Of a stretch of DNA of 64,000 bases, positions 52,455 through 61,827 are shown piece by piece. Below the pieces are notes generated by a model. The model did no database searches. It was not told the DNA's origin and worked only from the letters and a program-made list of their open reading frames with translations. Position 1 is the stretch's first letter. Every line of letters starts with the position of its first letter. Both the position numbers and the translations under genes were made by a program. The DNA lies in the NCBI GenBank assembly GCA_023415055.1, contig JAEZLZ010000108.1, forward strand, positions 27,981-91,980. Reading direction: 5' to 3'. This stretch comes from Bacillota bacterium. Lineage in GTDB: Bacteria > Bacillota > Clostridia > Lachnospirales > Lachnospiraceae.

Positions 52455-53058
52455 CCGGGAATACGGAAAGCTATTTGACAGTATTACGGAGCATCTGCTT
52501 ACAGATGAGAAACCATCTCTATATATCGAAGAACTCAGCAGACAGAAGATAATGAAGGAATATCCACTCTCGTTATTATATCAGCTTAAGGATACAGAGC
52601 AGTCACCAAAGTACCATCCTGAGGGTTCTGCTTGGAACCATACGCTGCTTGTACTTGATGAAGCAGCCAGGATGCGGGATAAGAGCATCAATCCTAAGGT
52701 ACTTCTCTGGTCAGCATTGCTTCATGATATCGGTAAGCCGAATACAACACGCAGCAGAAAAGGAAAAATAACCTCCTATGATCATGATAAGGTTGGAGAG
52801 ACCTTATGCATTGAGTTTTTAAATCATTTTACGGAGGATGAAGCCTTTATCAAAGAGGTAGCTGCAATGGTGAGATATCACATGCATATGCTGTATGTGC
52901 TAAAGAAACTTCCCTATGCCGATATCAAAGGCCTGCAAAGAAGAGTAGATAAATCGGAATTAGCATTACTGAGCCTGAGTGATCGTCTGGGCAGGTTAGG
53001 GGCTGATACGCAGGCGGAAGAAGAAGAGTACAGGGAATTCCTCAAGCTGCTTCGATAG
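52447..53058 (+). CDS. HD-domain phosphohydrolase
   Basis: A 203-residue metal-dependent phosphohydrolase. The metal ligands are His in SAWNHTLLV, the His-Asp pair in LLHDIGKP, and likely the His/Asp residues in TSYDHDKVG and VRYHMHM. The HDIG-type sequence and short length are like those of small HD nucleotidases related to the HD part of tRNA CCA transferases. It overlaps the upstream tiny gene by eight bases and belongs to the CYTH group. Confidence 0.8.
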   Translation: MINREYGKLFDSITEHLLTDEKPSLYIEELSRQKIMKEYPLSLLYQLKDTEQSPKYHPEGSAWNHTLLVLDEAARMRDKSINPKVLLWSALLHDIGKPNTTRSRKGKITSYDHDKVGETLCIEFLNHFTEDEAFIKEVAAMVRYHMHMLYVLKKLPYADIKGLQRRVDKSELALLSLSDRLGRLGADTQAEEEEYREFLKLLR

Positions 53059-53116
53059 TTTCTGAAGCATGGGTACCCTAAGTATGTAAATAAGTATTAA
53101 TAATAGATTTTATAGT

Positions 53117-53216
53117 GGCATGTTTTGGATTTTTTGCATAGTTATGCATCTGGCTTAATAAATTATGAGCTGATTGTATAATATGCCATAAATGATTTAA
53201 AACATGCCCTTTTTTT
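53117..53216 (+). terminator. Terminator after the HD gene
   Basis: GGCATGTTTT pairs with AAAACATGCC around a 72-base insert that carries its own TGCATA/TATGCA hairpin; CTTTTTTT follows. The remaining 180 bases up to nfnA are AT-rich with a TATAAT at 53333-53338 but no good -35. Confidence 0.65.
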
Positions 53217-53394
53217 ACCTGTAAATCCAGTATATTCCGGAATAAAATCGTTGATCCTTATGTATTATGACTAAATATGGTTCGGATCATGCTTTACGAA
53301 AAATATTGCTGGATTTTTTAATATAAGTACTTTATAATAATAGCTAAATATTAATTATTATTAGCATTTATGTATAAAGAAAGAGGTTAATTAA

Positions 53395-54309
53395 ATGGCA
53401 GAAAACTATATTTATACGATCGTTAAGAAGGAAAGTCTTGCTAATTCTATTTATCTTATGGATATAAAAGCTCCCAGAGTTGCGAAAAACTGTTATCCGG
53501 GACAGTTTGTCATTGTAAAAATGGATGAGAAGGGTGAGAGAATACCTCTAACCATTTGTGATTATGATCGTGAAGAAGGAACAGTAACGATCGTATTTCA
53601 GGCACTCGGTTCCTCTACCAAGCTCATGGCAACCTACGAAGAAGGGGAAGCCTTCCGGGATTTTACCGGTCCTTTAGGACATAAGTCGGAATTAATTGAT
53701 ATGCCCAGAGAAGAATTAACAAAGAAAAATATCTTATTTGTCGCTGGTGGTGTAGGAGCAGCACCGGTATATCCTCAGGTAAAGTGGATGCATGAGAACG
53801 GATATCAGGTTGATTGTATCATCGGAGCACGTAACAAAGATCTGATTATTCTCGAAGACAGAATGAAACCTCTGGCAAATAATTTATATATAACGACGGA
53901 TGACGGCTCTTATGGATTTAAGGGCAATGTAAATGACTGTATTAAGGATTTGGTGAACAATCAAGGAAAGAAGTATGACCTGGTAATTGCAATCGGCCCG
54001 ATGATTATGATGAAGTTCGTATGCATTCTTACCAAGGAACTGGGAATACAAACGATCGTCAGTATGAACCCGGTTATGGTGGATGGTACCGGTATGTGCG
54101 GTGCCTGCAGATTAACCATCGGAAATGAGGTTAAATTTGCATGTGTGGATGGTCCTGAATTCGATGGTCATCTTGTAAACTTCGATGAAGCGATGAAGAG
54201 ACTTCAGATGTACAAATCCGAAGAGGGCAAGGTCTTTCTTCGCGAGAAGGAAGGAACGACGCATCATCATCCAGGTTGCGAATGCCATGATGAATCCGAA
54301 AAGAATTGA
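53395..54309 (+). CDS. nfnA: NADH-dependent ferredoxin:NADP+ oxidoreductase subunit A
   Basis: The 304-residue small subunit of the electron-bifurcating NfnAB-type transhydrogenase, related to dihydroorotate dehydrogenase PyrK and sulfide dehydrogenase SudB. FAD-binding residues are in IPLTICDYD, the NAD region is LFVAGGVGAAPVYPQ, and the [2Fe-2S] cysteines lie in DGTGMCGACRL and VKFACVDGPEFDGH. A short C-terminal tail rich in His and Cys (HHHPGCECHDES) follows. Paired with nfnB 117 bases downstream. Couples ferredoxin, NADH and NADP+ pools. Confidence 0.88.
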   Translation: MAENYIYTIVKKESLANSIYLMDIKAPRVAKNCYPGQFVIVKMDEKGERIPLTICDYDREEGTVTIVFQALGSSTKLMATYEEGEAFRDFTGPLGHKSELIDMPREELTKKNILFVAGGVGAAPVYPQVKWMHENGYQVDCIIGARNKDLIILEDRMKPLANNLYITTDDGSYGFKGNVNDCIKDLVNNQGKKYDLVIAIGPMIMMKFVCILTKELGIQTIVSMNPVMVDGTGMCGACRLTIGNEVKFACVDGPEFDGHLVNFDEAMKRLQMYKSEEGKVFLREKEGTTHHHPGCECHDESEKN

Positions 54310-54426
54310 GATAAAACACTTCCTTACTCGGTTAATAGAGTATGGATCGAATATGCAGTATAGAAGTTTTTTCACTTTTAAAGTTTATTGATAAATTGTC
54401 GTACAACGGTGTATGGAGGAAAAGGA

Positions 54427-55812
54427 ATGGATGTTTTAAAGAAGGTACCCGTCAGAGAACAGGATCCTAAGGTAAGGGCAACGAATTTTAACGAAGTTTG
54501 TTATGGTTATAATCTAGAGGAGGCCATGGAAGAGGCTTCCCGCTGTATCCAATGTAAGAATGCAAAGTGTATTACCGGATGCCCGGTGTCGATTGATATT
54601 CCGGCGTTTATTAAAGAAATCAAGGAAGGCAACCCGGAAGCAGCCTTTCAGGAGATAGGTAAATATTCAGCACTTCCTGCAGTGTGCGGAAGGGTATGCC
54701 CGCAGGAGTCTCAATGTGAGGAAAGATGTATCCGCGGAATAAAAGGGGAACCGGTTTCCATCGGTAAGCTGGAGCGTTTTGCAGCAGACTGGGCAAGAGA
54801 ACACAACATCAAGCCGGAAATGCCGAAAGAGAAGAACGGAAGAAAAGTAGCGGTAATCGGAGCGGGTCCGGCCGGACTGACCTGTGCCGGAGACCTTGCC
54901 AAGCTTGGTTATGATGTAACGATTTTTGAAGCACTTCATGAACCGGGAGGTGTGTTGGTTTATGGAATTCCTGAATTCCGTCTTCCGAAGGAGACTGTCG
55001 TTAAGGCGGAAATAGATAATGTTCGTGCTCTTGGTGTTAAGATAGAGACCAATGTAGTCATCGGTAAATCAATTACGATTGACGAACTGATGGAGGAGGA
55101 AGGCTTTGAAGCTGTCTTTATCGGTTCCGGAGCTGGTCTTCCGAAGTTCATGGGTATTCCAGGAGAGAATGCCAACGGTGTTTTCTCAGCCAATGAGTAT
55201 TTAACCAGAAGTAACTTGATGAAGGCCTTTGATGAAAATTACGATACGCCGATTATTGCAGGCAAGAGGGTTGCAGTTGTAGGCGGAGGTAATGTGGCGA
55301 TGGATGCCGCAAGAACCGCATTAAGACTTGGTGCGCAGGTATACATCGTGTACCGCAGAGGAGAAGCTGAGCTTCCCGCCAGAGTAGAAGAGGTACACCA
55401 TGCGAAGGAAGAAGGAATTATTTTTAAGCTGCTGACGAATCCAAAGGAGATCCTTGTCAATGAGAACGGATGGGTTAGCGGAATGAGATGTGTAGAGATG
55501 GAGCTTGGTGAACCGGATGAGAGCGGAAGAAGAAAACCGGTAGAAAAAAAGGAATCCGAGTTCATATTAGAGGTAGATACCGTGATCATGTCCTTGGGTA
55601 CAAGCCCTAATCCTTTAATATCTTCTACAACAAAAGGCTTGAATACGAACAAATATAAGTGTATCATAGCAGATGAAGAGACTGGCATAACATCCAGGGA
55701 AGGTGTGTTTGCCGGCGGAGATGCAGTTACCGGAGCAGCAACCGTAATTCTTGCAATGGGAGCAGGGAAAGCCGCTGCCGCCGGAATTGATCGATACTTA
55801 AAATCAAAATAA
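54427..55812 (+). CDS. nfnB: NADH-dependent ferredoxin:NADP+ oxidoreductase subunit B (GltD-like)
   Basis: The 461-residue large subunit. The N-terminal part binds two [4Fe-4S] clusters (CIQCKNAKCITGCPV and CGRVCPQESQCEERC). FAD and NADPH sites follow: VIGAGPAGLTCAGDLAKLGYDVTIFEA and VVGGGNVAMDAARTALRLG, ending GDAVTGAATVILAMGAGKAAA. Alone it would be called homotetrameric glutamate synthase (GltA/GltD-like), but pairing with NfnA points to NfnAB. The start at 54427 has GGAGGAAAAGG before it; a longer frame upstream is not supported. Confidence 0.88.
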   Translation: MDVLKKVPVREQDPKVRATNFNEVCYGYNLEEAMEEASRCIQCKNAKCITGCPVSIDIPAFIKEIKEGNPEAAFQEIGKYSALPAVCGRVCPQESQCEERCIRGIKGEPVSIGKLERFAADWAREHNIKPEMPKEKNGRKVAVIGAGPAGLTCAGDLAKLGYDVTIFEALHEPGGVLVYGIPEFRLPKETVVKAEIDNVRALGVKIETNVVIGKSITIDELMEEEGFEAVFIGSGAGLPKFMGIPGENANGVFSANEYLTRSNLMKAFDENYDTPIIAGKRVAVVGGGNVAMDAARTALRLGAQVYIVYRRGEAELPARVEEVHHAKEEGIIFKLLTNPKEILVNENGWVSGMRCVEMELGEPDESGRRKPVEKKESEFILEVDTVIMSLGTSPNPLISSTTKGLNTNKYKCIIADEETGITSREGVFAGGDAVTGAATVILAMGAGKAAAAGIDRYLKSK

Positions 55813-55851
55813 CGAAAGAAAATACGTTATGGGGAACGTATTGGAGGACTT

Positions 55852-57393
55852 ATGGGATACATTGTGATTGACCGATCAGCTGGAATTGCAATTCTAGTTG
55901 GAATTGCTGTCCTTATTCTATTGCTGATGATATATGCAATCCGATTAAAACAATTAAAGCAGGCCAAGAAGCTATCAGATCAGGAAAGCATGGAAGTGAA
56001 GGAATATTATAAGGAGCTTGAGGAGAATTATAATTCGGTACTTACTTCGCTGAATGATTTGACCGGTAAATATGAGGATCTGAACAGGAACAAGGAAAGT
56101 ATGAAGAAACTGGCATATACGGATTATCTGACCGAGCTGCCGAACCGCACTGCCTTTACGGAGATGCTGGATAATATCATGCTGACATTGCGAAGCGAAG
56201 AAACGATCGGAATTATGGATATCGATATCGATAATTTCAAAAATATCAATGATTCTCTCGGGCATTCCTATGGGGATGAGCTTCTGATTGATGTAACATA
56301 CCGGTTAAAGCAGGCAATGGATGAGAATGATTATCTCGCGAGGATTGGTGGAGATGAATTCATTGTTCTAACCCAGAATCTCCAGGATACGGCAGTCTAC
56401 GAAGAAAAAATCAAAAAAATTAAGAATGTATTCAGCTATCCCTTTGTATTATCCACAAAGGAATACTTTGTAACAGTTAGTATCGGTGTAGCCTTTGCAC
56501 CGAAGGATGGCAAGACCTCTCAGACGTTGATAAAGAATGTGGATTCGGCCATGTATGTAGCAAAAGCGAATGGCAAGAACACACATGTTTATTTTGACTA
56601 CTCCTTTAATGTTAAGCTGACTGAAAAGATCGAGACTCAGTCAGAACTGCGTAAAGCCATAGAACGAGAGGAATTTGTACTTTTCTATCAAGCACAGATG
56701 AATCTGGGGTCAAAGCAGGTAGTAGGCTTTGAAGCCTTAATCCGTTGGAATCATCCTACCAAGGGATTGGTGAATCCGGACGATTTCATCTATCTTGCCG
56801 AGGAGACCGGCTTAATTGTACCGATTGGCAAGTGGGTTCTTAGGACCGCATGCTATCAATTGAAGCAATGGTCTAAGGACTATCCGGATATTACTATGGC
56901 GGTCAATCTTTCTGCCAGACAATTCAAGGACAGAGATATCGTAAAGTTGGTCTGTGATGTAATCGAAGAAACCGGTATTAATCCGAAAAATCTGGAATTA
57001 GAGATTACGGAAAGCATCGCGCTGGACGATATCGAGTATACTATCGCTACGATTCAAGAATTGCGCAAAATTGGCGTTAATTTCTCGTTGGATGACTTTG
57101 GAACAGGTTATTCTTCGATGAATTATCTAAAGAGGCTACCCGTGAGTAATCTCAAGATAGATAAGAGTTTCCTGAATACTGTGATGGAGGACCAAAGTGA
57201 CCAGAAGATTATACAGACGATTATTAGTCTGGCAAGAAATCTTGACCTTTTGGTAATCGCAGAAGGTGTTGAGAGCTTTGATCAGGAGGAATTTCTTAAG
57301 GAAGCTAATTGTGATAAGGCACAAGGTTATCTCTACAGTAAACCGATACCGAAGGATATGGCGGTTCAGTTCCTAAAAAATAAAGAGTTATAA
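55852..57393 (+). CDS. GGDEF-EAL cyclic di-GMP turnover protein
   Basis: A 513-residue protein with one N-terminal membrane helix (about 11-31), a coiled-coil linker (35-85), a GGDEF domain (about 86-250) and an EAL domain (about 262-510). The GGDEF site is intact (166-170, RIGGDEF) and there is no RxxD inhibitory site before it. The EAL site is also intact: EALIRW at 294, DDFGTGYSS at 414 and EGVES. Both synthesis and breakdown of c-di-GMP are possible. No periplasmic sensor is visible. TTGGAGG precedes the ATG. The next gene encodes a membrane protein 31 bases downstream. Confidence 0.92.
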   Translation: MGYIVIDRSAGIAILVGIAVLILLLMIYAIRLKQLKQAKKLSDQESMEVKEYYKELEENYNSVLTSLNDLTGKYEDLNRNKESMKKLAYTDYLTELPNRTAFTEMLDNIMLTLRSEETIGIMDIDIDNFKNINDSLGHSYGDELLIDVTYRLKQAMDENDYLARIGGDEFIVLTQNLQDTAVYEEKIKKIKNVFSYPFVLSTKEYFVTVSIGVAFAPKDGKTSQTLIKNVDSAMYVAKANGKNTHVYFDYSFNVKLTEKIETQSELRKAIEREEFVLFYQAQMNLGSKQVVGFEALIRWNHPTKGLVNPDDFIYLAEETGLIVPIGKWVLRTACYQLKQWSKDYPDITMAVNLSARQFKDRDIVKLVCDVIEETGINPKNLELEITESIALDDIEYTIATIQELRKIGVNFSLDDFGTGYSSMNYLKRLPVSNLKIDKSFLNTVMEDQSDQKIIQTIISLARNLDLLVIAEGVESFDQEEFLKEANCDKAQGYLYSKPIPKDMAVQFLKNKEL

Positions 57394-57424
57394 GCCAATT
57401 CAAAAACCGAAAGGGAGAAAGACA

Positions 57425-58249
57425 GTGAGAGAAGCTACTGTTAGGAAATATATAGAAGTTATTTTCCTTTTACTTCAAGCGGTACTCTATATACTGTTCC
57501 TTTCCATTGACATTATCGGTGGCAGTATTATGCTGTCGATAGGAATCAAATATGGTATTATTATGCTATGCTTTTTCTATGCACTTCTATCAGAAGGTGG
57601 ATGGAAAAGCATAGTTTTTATTTGTACTGATGTTACAAAAAAGAAAGACTCAGTAAAAATAGACATCCTGCTTTTACAAACCGCTTTATTCTTCACCCTG
57701 ATTTCTGACCTATTTATTCTGGTACTGGACTACTATTTCTATGGTGTTTTGACATTCATTCTCGTACAGCAGTTATATAGTATCCGTCTTGCTATTAAGA
57801 ATGCAACTTTAAATCTGAAAATAATTAAACCAGGTCGAAGCAAGAGTGGCAGCAGTTCATTCATTTTCTATTTGAAACGATTACTATTCCAGTCGGTTAT
57901 TTCCGGTATTATATTGCTTGTACTGCTGTTTTACAAAGTGCCTTCTGATCGGCTGCTGATAGCATCCGTATTTTATTTTATCTGCATCTTATCCAACACC
58001 TTCTCTGCAATCCGTGTTACCTTCCGAGATAGGAGTAGCCGGAATAACCTTCTCTATGGACTCGGTATGCTCTTATTCCTGTTATGCGATATCAATGTCG
58101 GCTTATTCAATCTGTCTGGTTTCATTGCGCTGCCCAAGGATATTTATTCAGTCATCTACTTCTATTCCTCGATTCTTATGTGGGCTTTCTATGCTCCCGC
58201 ACAGGTTCTCATAGCTCTGAGCTGTCATTCGTTTAAGTTAAGGTCATAA
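57425..58249 (+). CDS. Polytopic membrane protein, unknown
   Basis: A 274-residue protein with about seven to eight hydrophobic segments in two groups, separated by a basic loop (KIIKPGRSKSGSS). No catalytic or known transporter motifs are visible. It starts with GTG after AAAGGGAGAAAG. It lies 31 bases after the GGDEF-EAL gene and probably shares its transcript, so a membrane partner or target of c-di-GMP signalling is possible. The overall layout recalls lysoplasmalogenase (YhhN-type) proteins, but I cannot support that firmly. Confidence 0.6.
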   Translation: MREATVRKYIEVIFLLLQAVLYILFLSIDIIGGSIMLSIGIKYGIIMLCFFYALLSEGGWKSIVFICTDVTKKKDSVKIDILLLQTALFFTLISDLFILVLDYYFYGVLTFILVQQLYSIRLAIKNATLNLKIIKPGRSKSGSSSFIFYLKRLLFQSVISGIILLVLLFYKVPSDRLLIASVFYFICILSNTFSAIRVTFRDRSSRNNLLYGLGMLLFLLCDINVGLFNLSGFIALPKDIYSVIYFYSSILMWAFYAPAQVLIALSCHSFKLRS

Positions 58250-58657
58250 TGTACAAATTATAGATTAATTTTTATGTAAATATATGGTTCTGTTTCGCTT
58301 GCTATCTGCTCATACTTTTGTTAAAATGGACCTATCAATTCTTCAATAATTCTTTATTTACATTCGTGCATGTCTTGTCTTCTACATTAATTCAATGATA
58401 TCCTCCTCATAATTACAATTTGCTCCTTATGCTTTGTTCTATTATTCTTTGTCTGTCAATAAAATACTTTCGTTCTTTCTATTCACGAATAGCGAATTCT
58501 TCTGCTTCTCTAAATCATCTTTCCTTCCCGTATATTCCGAATGGTTTGTTCTATCAAACAAATATATATTACCAATGATCAATGCACAATGGCTACAACC
58601 GGGTATTGCTATGATACCTGTTACTATATATAACATTTATTTCAAGGAGGATTCACA
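58250..58657. other. Intergenic region before the DUF5688 gene
   Basis: About 400 AT-rich bases with a long pyrimidine-biased stretch (about 58420-58550). A 64-codon frame on the minus strand lacks a ribosome site. No clear promoter or structure seen, apart from TTTCAAGGAGG directly before the next gene. Confidence 0.4.
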
Positions 58658-59614
58658 ATGGTACAAGTATTAAGAGAGACAACCTCGGAATACGATTATT
58701 TTATCAGCCAGCTTTTGTCCGGAGTAACGAGGAGAATGGGGAAGGGCTATAGCGCCCGTATCTATAAGGTTATGAAGAATAATTCTCTGGAGCTCGATAG
58801 TCTGGTGCTCTTGAAGGAGGGTAAGAATTTCGCACCGAACATCTATCTTCATCCTTATTATGAAGCTTATCAGCAAGGTGTGACGATGAATGAGCTGATC
58901 AATAGGCTCTGTAACATCTACCAAAACTGTACAGAACCAATCGTGGATGAGAAATTCAAGTATTCCTTTGAGGAGATGCAGTCACGCATTATTTACCGGT
59001 TAGTCAGCTATGAACGGAATCGTAAGCTCTTGACAGATATTCCTCATATCAGATATCTGGATCTTGCTATTACATACCACTGCCTTGTCCGTGAGGACGA
59101 AGAGGGGATTGGTACGATACGGATTACGAATGAGCATATGCAGCATTGGAAAGTACAATTAAGGCAGCTTCATGAGCTTGCTTCTGATAATACCAAGAGA
59201 TTATTCCCTGCCAGTCTGCGCAGTATGGAGGAGGTCATAGGTTCAATGCTCACAGAAGCTAAGCAGGGGTTGGGAGAAGAGTCAGAATGTGAGAGAGTGG
59301 ATCTGGAATTAGGAGTAGCTCAAGCGCATCATATGATGTACATATTGACCAATCAAAAGGGAATCAATGGAGCCGCATGTCTGTTGTACCCGGATGTATT
59401 ACGCGAATTCGCAGAAAGGTTCCAATCTGATTTCTATCTCTTCCCGAGTAGTATACATGAAGTGATACTGGTTCCGGCGAAAGACCAGAAGAATAGCAGG
59501 GAATATACAGAGATGGTGAAGGAAATTAATGCTACCCAGCTAGCTAAGGAGGAGGTGCTGTCGGATAGAGTATATTATTACTCACGCATCAATGGCTTGC
59601 AGGTTTTAGAATAG
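58658..59614 (+). CDS. DUF5688 family protein
   Basis: A 318-residue soluble protein of a family I associate with Lachnospiraceae (DUF5688). It begins MVQVLRETTSEYDYFISQLLSGVTRRMGKGYSARIYKVMKNN and includes APNIYLHPYYEAYQQGVTMNELINRL and LLYPDVLREFAERFQSDFYLFPSSIHEVILVPA. No enzyme motif is visible. AAGGAGG is five to six bases before the ATG. The C-terminal part, a predicted alpha/beta domain with conserved Ser-Ser-His-Glu, is the best conserved. Function unknown. Confidence 0.65.
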   Translation: MVQVLRETTSEYDYFISQLLSGVTRRMGKGYSARIYKVMKNNSLELDSLVLLKEGKNFAPNIYLHPYYEAYQQGVTMNELINRLCNIYQNCTEPIVDEKFKYSFEEMQSRIIYRLVSYERNRKLLTDIPHIRYLDLAITYHCLVREDEEGIGTIRITNEHMQHWKVQLRQLHELASDNTKRLFPASLRSMEEVIGSMLTEAKQGLGEESECERVDLELGVAQAHHMMYILTNQKGINGAACLLYPDVLREFAERFQSDFYLFPSSIHEVILVPAKDQKNSREYTEMVKEINATQLAKEEVLSDRVYYYSRINGLQVLE

Positions 59615-59667
59615 TACAGCTGCCCAGTCATAACCATTCCTTCCACCAATTCCCATGGCTCTGTTAA

Positions 59668-59696
59668 TTGACATAATGCGACAAACTTGTTAGCAT
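59668..59696 (+). promoter_or_regulatory. Possible promoter of the chitinase gene
   Basis: TTGACA (59668-59673), 17-base spacer, TAGCAT (59691-59696). The -10 is weak. Confidence 0.45.
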
Positions 59697-59770
59697 TCTA
59701 GTATAACACCGCAGCGTTTTTACTTACTTATGAGCAACTACTAACATTGAACGAACAGGAGAGTCACGAG

Positions 59771-61279
59771 ATGAGAAGATGGCGTAATGAGAATACTATG
59801 GCAAGAAAATGGATTGTTATCATGATGGTAATTTTGTTGGTCGTAAGTGGATTACATAGCTCAGTCGCTTATGCGAGGTCAAATAAAGCAGATAAAACAC
59901 CACCCTCCACACCACTTAATTTACTGGCTCTTTCTGTGACGGATACCTCACTGAAGCTATCCTGGACTGCATCCTCGGACAACAAAGCAGTCACCTTATA
60001 TGAAATCTATCAAAATGGTACCTTGAAAGGAACCAGTGCTACAACTTCTTATTCCATAACTAATTTGTTGCCGTCGACTACATACTCCTTTTATGTAATA
60101 GCGAAGGATGCTGCTGGGAATCGCTCAAGCAAGAGCAACCAAATCACCGTAACGACGATGACAACGGCTGGAGTTACACCTTCACCAACAGCTACTCCGA
60201 CTCCGACATTGGCTCCGATACCTGCACAGAAGGTAATCGGCTATTATGCTGCTTGGGCAGCGTATTCAGGTTTTACACCGGATAAGATTGATGCAGGAAA
60301 TCTTACACATATCAATTACGCCTTCGCTAATATCGGAAGTGATTACAGAATTACCTTAGGATACCCGGATGTCGATGCCGCAAATCTTGTAAAGTTGGCT
60401 GCTTTGAAGCAATCGCATCCTGACCTTAAGCTTTTGATTGCAGTCGGCGGCTGGTCCTGGTCAGCAAGATTTTCCGATGCTGCACTTACGGATGAGTCCA
60501 GAACAGTATTCGCAGACAGCTGTGTGGACTTTATCGTAAAGTACGGTTTAGACGGTGTTGATATCGATTGGGAGTACCCGGTAAGTGGAGGACTTACCAC
60601 AAATATAAGAAGGCCGGAGGATAAATATAATTTTACTTTACTGATGCAAAAGCTGCGAGACAAGCTTAACACACGCTCTGCGATAGACGGAAAGGATTAT
60701 CTTTTAAGCTTTGCAGGCGCAGCAGGAGATTGGTATCTGAATAATGTTGAACTTAGTAAGCTTGAACAGCTGGTGGATTATGCTAACCTCATGACCTATG
60801 ATTTTCATGGCTCCTGGGATGGCTATACGGACTTTAATGCACCATTATATACGAACTCCGATACCTCCCAGCAATACAAGGATAGTGTTGACCAGTCGGT
60901 AAAGGCATGGTTAGGAGCAGGATTTCCGGCGAAAAAGATTATCATGGGTGTTCCTTTTTACGGATATGTCTATAAGGCGGTTACAAATACGAACAAAGGT
61001 CTTTACCAGACCTATTCGGGTGCTTCCTCCATAAGCTATGCCAACATAGCAGCCAATTATCTGAATGCAACCGGTTATACCCGTTATTTTCATAGTGAGT
61101 CAAAAGTGTCGTGGCTTTTTAACGGATCCACCTTTATCTCCTATGAAGACGAGGAATCCATTGGTTATAAGTCATCTTATATTAAGATGAAGGGGCTTGG
61201 AGGAGCAATGATTTGGGAGCTTAGTCAGGATCCGCAAGCGGTATTGCTAAAAGCGCTCGCTCAGGGACTCCAAAATTAG
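59771..61279 (+). CDS. Secreted GH18 chitinase with a fibronectin III domain
   Basis: A 502-residue exported glycosidase. A signal peptide covers about residues 1-36 (basic start, WIVIMMVILLVVSG core, AYA cleavage). It is followed by a fibronectin type III domain (about 44-130), a Pro/Thr linker (TPSPTATPTPTLAPIP, about 138-155) and the GH18 barrel from about 158. The catalytic DxxDxDxE motif is DGVDIDWEYP with Glu268 as the acid; GGWSW and MTYDFHGSWD support chitinase activity. The start at 59771 has CAGGAG nine bases before it; a TTG eight codons upstream is less likely. Confidence 0.92.
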   Translation: MRRWRNENTMARKWIVIMMVILLVVSGLHSSVAYARSNKADKTPPSTPLNLLALSVTDTSLKLSWTASSDNKAVTLYEIYQNGTLKGTSATTSYSITNLLPSTTYSFYVIAKDAAGNRSSKSNQITVTTMTTAGVTPSPTATPTPTLAPIPAQKVIGYYAAWAAYSGFTPDKIDAGNLTHINYAFANIGSDYRITLGYPDVDAANLVKLAALKQSHPDLKLLIAVGGWSWSARFSDAALTDESRTVFADSCVDFIVKYGLDGVDIDWEYPVSGGLTTNIRRPEDKYNFTLLMQKLRDKLNTRSAIDGKDYLLSFAGAAGDWYLNNVELSKLEQLVDYANLMTYDFHGSWDGYTDFNAPLYTNSDTSQQYKDSVDQSVKAWLGAGFPAKKIIMGVPFYGYVYKAVTNTNKGLYQTYSGASSISYANIAANYLNATGYTRYFHSESKVSWLFNGSTFISYEDEESIGYKSSYIKMKGLGGAMIWELSQDPQAVLLKALAQGLQN

Positions 61280-61297
61280 CATCAATATTACATCATA

Positions 61298-61341
61298 ATA
61301 AAAGCAGGAGATAGAAGAAAATTCTATTTTCCTGCTTTTAT
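61298..61341 (+). terminator. Terminator of the chitinase gene
   Basis: ATAAAAGCAGG pairs with CCTGCTTTTAT, with a small inner stem (ATAGAA/TTCTAT); the T-rich arm serves as T-run on either strand. Confidence 0.7.
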
Positions 61342-61441
61342 AGTGTCGAAACAATGCGGAAAATATTTCATATAATTTCCGATTTATACAAAATATTGAT
61401 CGGCTTTTATAAGAATTTTATATTAATATACATTTTTTCTG

Positions 61442-61470
61442 TTTCAAAAATTTTTACAATGTGTTATAAT
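61442..61470 (+). promoter_or_regulatory. Promoter of nifJ
   Basis: TATAAT (61465-61470) with an extended -10 (TGT) and a weak -35 (TTTCAA, 61442-61447) 17 bases upstream. The start of transcription would be near 61477, giving a leader of about 350 bases. Confidence 0.6.
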
Positions 61471-61476
61471 AATGAA

Positions 61477-61827
61477 TTGATGAATAAAAACATATATTGA
61501 TTCCCATCAATTTGATTCAAGCCGTGGTATAAGTACCCCACGCACAAGCAGAATATCAGAGTACATAATGTGATATTATGTCGAAAATTGCTGCGCGCAT
61601 TTAACTGTCCGGCTATATTTTCTATACGAGCTTACTCGTAATGGAAATATAGCAGATTTGGAATGTACCGAAGGTGATTTTGACATAGATCGACAGTTGT
61701 GGAAAAAGGTGTAATACCTTTTGATGCTTTAATGCGTAAAACATTGATAGTTTTTTGCAGCTATTCTTTTTGTGCGTGTGATACTTAATCACAGGAACCA
61801 AGTTAAAAATTTAAGGAGGACATATTA
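61477..61827 (+). promoter_or_regulatory. Long structured 5' leader of nifJ
   Basis: Several hairpins can be read: CGTGG/CCACG near 61523-61544, ACATAAT/ATTATGT at about 61562-61580, a long arm GCTATATTTTC/GGAAATATAGC (61612-61622 with 61643-61653) capped by ACGAG/CTCGT, and GTGAT/ATCAC near 61780-61795. No open reading frame of note. It matches no riboswitch class I can recall. A regulatory RNA or stabilising leader is likely. Confidence 0.5.

Noticed and set aside
55239..55688. 149-codon minus-strand frame inside nfnB
   Set aside because: It is the Ser/Thr-rich shadow of a highly conserved gene and lacks a ribosome site.
58442..58636. 64-codon minus-strand frame before the DUF5688 gene
   Set aside because: No ribosome site, odd composition and pyrimidine-biased DNA; no support for expression.
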